Origin: DAIDJM01 sp964250215
GTDB lineage: Bacteria > Pseudomonadota > Alphaproteobacteria > Acetobacterales > Acetobacteraceae
DNA: 6,731 nt
Assembly: GCA_964250215.1 (NCBI GenBank)
Contig: CAXUEX010000147.1
Location: 1 to 6,731 of the forward strand
Reading direction: 5' to 3'
The notes beneath the pieces were generated by a model, which saw only the letters and a program-made list of their open reading frames with translations, searched no databases and was not told where the DNA came from. Positions 4,571 through 6,731 of this stretch are shown here, one piece after another. The translations under genes and the position numbers were made by a program. Positions within the stretch are counted from its first letter, which is position 1, and each line of letters starts with the position of its first letter.

Positions 4571-6731
4571 ATGCCCAGCAGCAACGATATCCGCGCCGCC
4601 TTCCTGGAATACTTTGTCCGCGCCGGGCACACGGCCGTGCCGAGTTCGCCGCTGGTGCCGCGCAACGATCCCACGCTGCTGTTCACCAATGCGGGGATGG
4701 TGCAGTTCAAGAACGTTTTTACCGGCCAGGAGCGGCTTCCCTACACGCGCGCGGCGAGCAGCCAGAAATGCGTGCGGGCCGGCGGCAAGCACAACGACCT
4801 GGACAATGTGGGCTACACCGCGCGGCACCACACGTTCTTTGAGATGCTCGGCAATTTCAGCTTCGGCGACTACTTCAAGCCGCTGGCCATCGAGCTGGCC
4901 TGGAAGCTGATCACACGCGATTTCGCGCTGCCGAAGGAAAGGCTGCTGGTGACGGTGTTTGCCGAGGACGAGGACGCGGCGGTGCTTTGGCGCGATATTG
5001 CCGGGCTGCCGGACGAGCGCATTATCCGGATCCCGACCGCCGATAATTTCTGGCGCATGGGCGATACCGGGCCGTGCGGCCCGTGCTCGGAAATCTTCTA
5101 CGATCACGGCCTGGGCGTGCCGGGCGGGCCGCCGGGCAGCGCGGCAGCCGATGGCGACCGGTTCGTGGAAATCTGGAACCTGGTTTTCATGCAGTTCGAG
5201 GAAGGTCCGCCGGGGGTGCGCAGCCCCCTGCCTCGGCCTTCCATCGATACCGGCATGGGGCTGGAGCGGATTGCCGCGATCCTGCAGGGCAAGCACGACA
5301 ATTACGAAACCGACACTTTTCAGGCACTGATCGCGGCGAGCGCGGAAGCCACCGGCGTGCCGGCGGATGGCGCGCATCGCGTGGGGCACCGCGTGGTGGC
5401 CGACCATCTGCGCAGCAGCAGCTTTCTGATTGCCGACGGTGTGCTGCCGAGCAACGAGGGCCGCGGCTATGTGCTGCGGCGGATCATGCGCCGGGCAATG
5501 CGGCATCTGCACATGATGGGGGCGGTGGATCCGGTTTTCTGGCGGCTGGTGCCGGCGCTGGTGCGGCAAATGGGCGCCGCCTATCCGGAGCTGGGCCAGG
5601 CCGAGTCGCTCATCGAGGCGACGCTGCGGCTGGAGGAAACGAAATTCAAGGCAATGCTGGAACGTGGGCTGGCGTTGCTGGCCGACGAGACGGCGCGGCT
5701 TGGCGAGGGCGAGACGCTGCCCGGTGCGGTGGCATTCCGGCTGTATGACACGTACGGATTTCCGCTGGACCTGACGCAGGATGCGCTGCGCGAACAGGGG
5801 CGCGGCCTGGATCTGGCGGGTTTCGAGGCGGCGATGGCGGAGCAGCGCAGGCGGGCGCGCGCGGCGTGGAGCGGCTCGGGCGAAGCGGCGACCGAGACCG
5901 TTTGGTTCGAGCTGCGGGAGCGGTTGGGCGCCACGGAATTCCTCGGCTACGACATGGAGCAGGCCGAAGCGCAGATCGTGTGCCTGGTGGTGGCCGGCGC
6001 GGCCGCGGAGCACGCGGCGGTGGGTGACAATGTGGCGGTGCTGCTGAACCAGACGCCGTTCTATGCCGAAAGCGGCGGCCAGGTGGGCGACACCGGAAGC
6101 ATCGCGGCGGCCGGTTTTCGCATCCGCGTGACCGATACGCAGAAAAAACAAGGCCTGTTCGTGCATCTGGGGCGCGTGGAGGCAGGCGAGGTGCGCGTGG
6201 GCGAGGCGGTGACCGCGGCGGTGGACCATGCGCGGCGAGGCACGATCCGCGCGCATCACAGTGCGACGCATCTGCTGCACGAGGCGCTGCGGCGCGAACT
6301 GGGTTCGCACGTGACGCAGAAGGGATCGCTGAACGCGCCCGACCGGCTGCGTTTCGACATCAGCCACACGCAACCGGTGACGGGCGAACAGATCGCGCGC
6401 GTGGAGAATGCGGTGAATGCGCGCATCCGCGAGAATGGCGAGGTGGCGACGCGGTTGATGTCGCCGCAGGATGCGGTGGCCGAGGGTGCCATGGCGCTGT
6501 TCGGCGAGAAATACGGCGACGAGGTGCGCGTGGTTTCGATGGGTGCGGGGGATGGCGGGAAGCCCGCGTATTCCATCGAACTTTGCGGAGGCACGCATGT
6601 GCGGCGCATCGAGGCGGTGACGGGTGCGGCGGCGCAGGCGGTGGCGGGCGACGCGGACCGTCGCCTGGCGCAGATGTCGGCATTGCTGCGCGTGCCGCCG
6701 TTCCTCGGCCAGCGCCGCCACGCGGTCCGGC
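4571..6731 (+). CDS. alaS: Alanine--tRNA ligase (AlaRS), 3' end missing and rearranged
   Basis: Class II synthetase that attaches alanine to tRNA-Ala in the cytoplasm and hydrolyses Ser- or Gly-tRNA-Ala. An open frame of 720 codons runs to the window edge; a full enzyme is about 870-890 residues. The catalytic domain has motif 1 around FTNAGMVQFKNVFTG (38-52), CVRAGGKHNDLDNVGYTARH (67-86), motif 2 around TFFEMLGNFSFGDYF (88-102) and motif 3 DTGMGLERIA (226-235). The tRNA-recognition region includes DGVLPSNEGRGYVLRRIMRR (289-308). The editing domain has HHSATH (H563, H567) and CGGTH (C672, H676), the metal-binding set. Two faults follow. After CGGTHVRR the text jumps straight to IEAVTG, about 21 residues short of other AlaRS proteins. 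From 6701 the frame no longer reads as AlaRS (FLGQRRHAVR), because that DNA appears inverted. The ATG at 4571 has AGGTG seven bases upstream and gives the standard N-terminus. Confidence 0.95.
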   Translation, partial: MPSSNDIRAAFLEYFVRAGHTAVPSSPLVPRNDPTLLFTNAGMVQFKNVFTGQERLPYTRAASSQKCVRAGGKHNDLDNVGYTARHHTFFEMLGNFSFGDYFKPLAIELAWKLITRDFALPKERLLVTVFAEDEDAAVLWRDIAGLPDERIIRIPTADNFWRMGDTGPCGPCSEIFYDHGLGVPGGPPGSAAADGDRFVEIWNLVFMQFEEGPPGVRSPLPRPSIDTGMGLERIAAILQGKHDNYETDTFQALIAASAEATGVPADGAHRVGHRVVADHLRSSSFLIADGVLPSNEGRGYVLRRIMRRAMRHLHMMGAVDPVFWRLVPALVRQMGAAYPELGQAESLIEATLRLEETKFKAMLERGLALLADETARLGEGETLPGAVAFRLYDTYGFPLDLTQDALREQGRGLDLAGFEAAMAEQRRRARAAWSGSGEAATETVWFELRERLGATEFLGYDMEQAEAQIVCLVVAGAAAEHAAVGDNVAVLLNQTPFYAESGGQVGDTGSIAAAGFRIRVTDTQKKQGLFVHLGRVEAGEVRVGEAVTAAVDHARRGTIRAHHSATHLLHEALRRELGSHVTQKGSLNAPDRLRFDISHTQPVTGEQIARVENAVNARIRENGEVATRLMSPQDAVAEGAMALFGEKYGDEVRVVSMGAGDGGKPAYSIELCGGTHVRRIEAVTGAAAQAVAGDADRRLAQMSALLRVPPFLGQRRHAVR
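6695..6731 (-). other. Inverted fragment of alaS at the window end
   Basis: Read on the minus strand from 6730, this stretch translates as PDRVAALAEERR, the kind of sequence expected in AlaRS just after the LLRVPP that ends the good plus-strand frame (about residue 710). The junction is the hexamer CCGCCG (6695-6700). It can be read both as the end of the forward part (codons for PP) and as the complement of the RR codons of the inverted part. This fits an inversion or fold-back between short inverted repeats CCGCCG and CGGCGG. Only 31 bases past the junction are visible, so I cannot tell whether the segment later flips back. The match rests on remembered AlaRS sequences, not on an alignment. 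Confidence 0.7.

Noticed and set aside
4526..6721. A 731-codon open frame on the minus strand opposite alaS
   Set aside because: Its translation is rich in Arg, His and Ala with no recognisable domain, while the plus strand encodes every AlaRS motif. It is a GC-rich shadow. Only its first dozen residues look like a protein, and they are the inverted alaS fragment.
1..6731. CRISPR array, tRNA or rRNA gene, insertion sequence, toxin-antitoxin or defence system
   Set aside because: I saw no regularly spaced repeats, cloverleaf, transposase motifs or defence-type domains. The coding sequences are all housekeeping genes or DUF427.

Overview
This is a GC-rich bacterial chromosomal window. Codons end mostly in G or C, and long shadow reading frames run antisense to the real genes. 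It carries housekeeping genes. The order clpS, clpA, DUF427 gene, with a D-alanyl-D-alanine carboxypeptidase divergent from clpS, together with the type of AlaRS seen here, suggests an alphaproteobacterium. Acetobacteraceae or a nearby Rhodospirillales lineage is my best guess, from remembered gene order and sequence flavour, not from a search. The sequence looks like part of a draft scaffold: it starts inside a palindromic repeat, contains a run of exactly 100 N, and ends in an apparently rearranged stretch of alaS.

Layout. Positions 1-110 hold a two-hairpin palindromic intergenic element. On the minus strand, reading right to left, come clpS (3242-2922), clpA (2745-400) and a 93-residue DUF427 gene (403-122). 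The DUF427 gene starts on a GTG that overlaps the clpA stop by four bases. To the right, on the plus strand, lie a penicillin-binding-protein-type D,D-carboxypeptidase, whose start and most of whose signal peptide are lost in the gap (visible 3489-4513), and alaS (4571 to the window end). There is no gene-free stretch longer than 300 bases.

How the genes work together. ClpS is the N-end-rule adaptor that hands substrates to the ClpA unfoldase, which feeds the ClpP peptidase (not in the window). All key residues of both proteins are present. The DUF427 protein has no established role, but its gene is probably translationally coupled to clpA. The carboxypeptidase trims peptidoglycan stem peptides in the periplasm and has an unusual histidine-rich C-terminal tail. 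AlaRS charges tRNA-Ala and edits mischarged tRNA.

I found no new multi-gene system. The most notable signals are two anomalies within about 130 bases at the 3' end of the visible alaS. One is an in-frame loss of about 21 residues in the editing domain, directly after the zinc-site CGGTH motif. The other is a terminal segment that encodes the expected next part of AlaRS, but on the wrong strand, joined at a CCGCCG microhomology. They are either contig-end assembly errors or a real local rearrangement of an essential gene.
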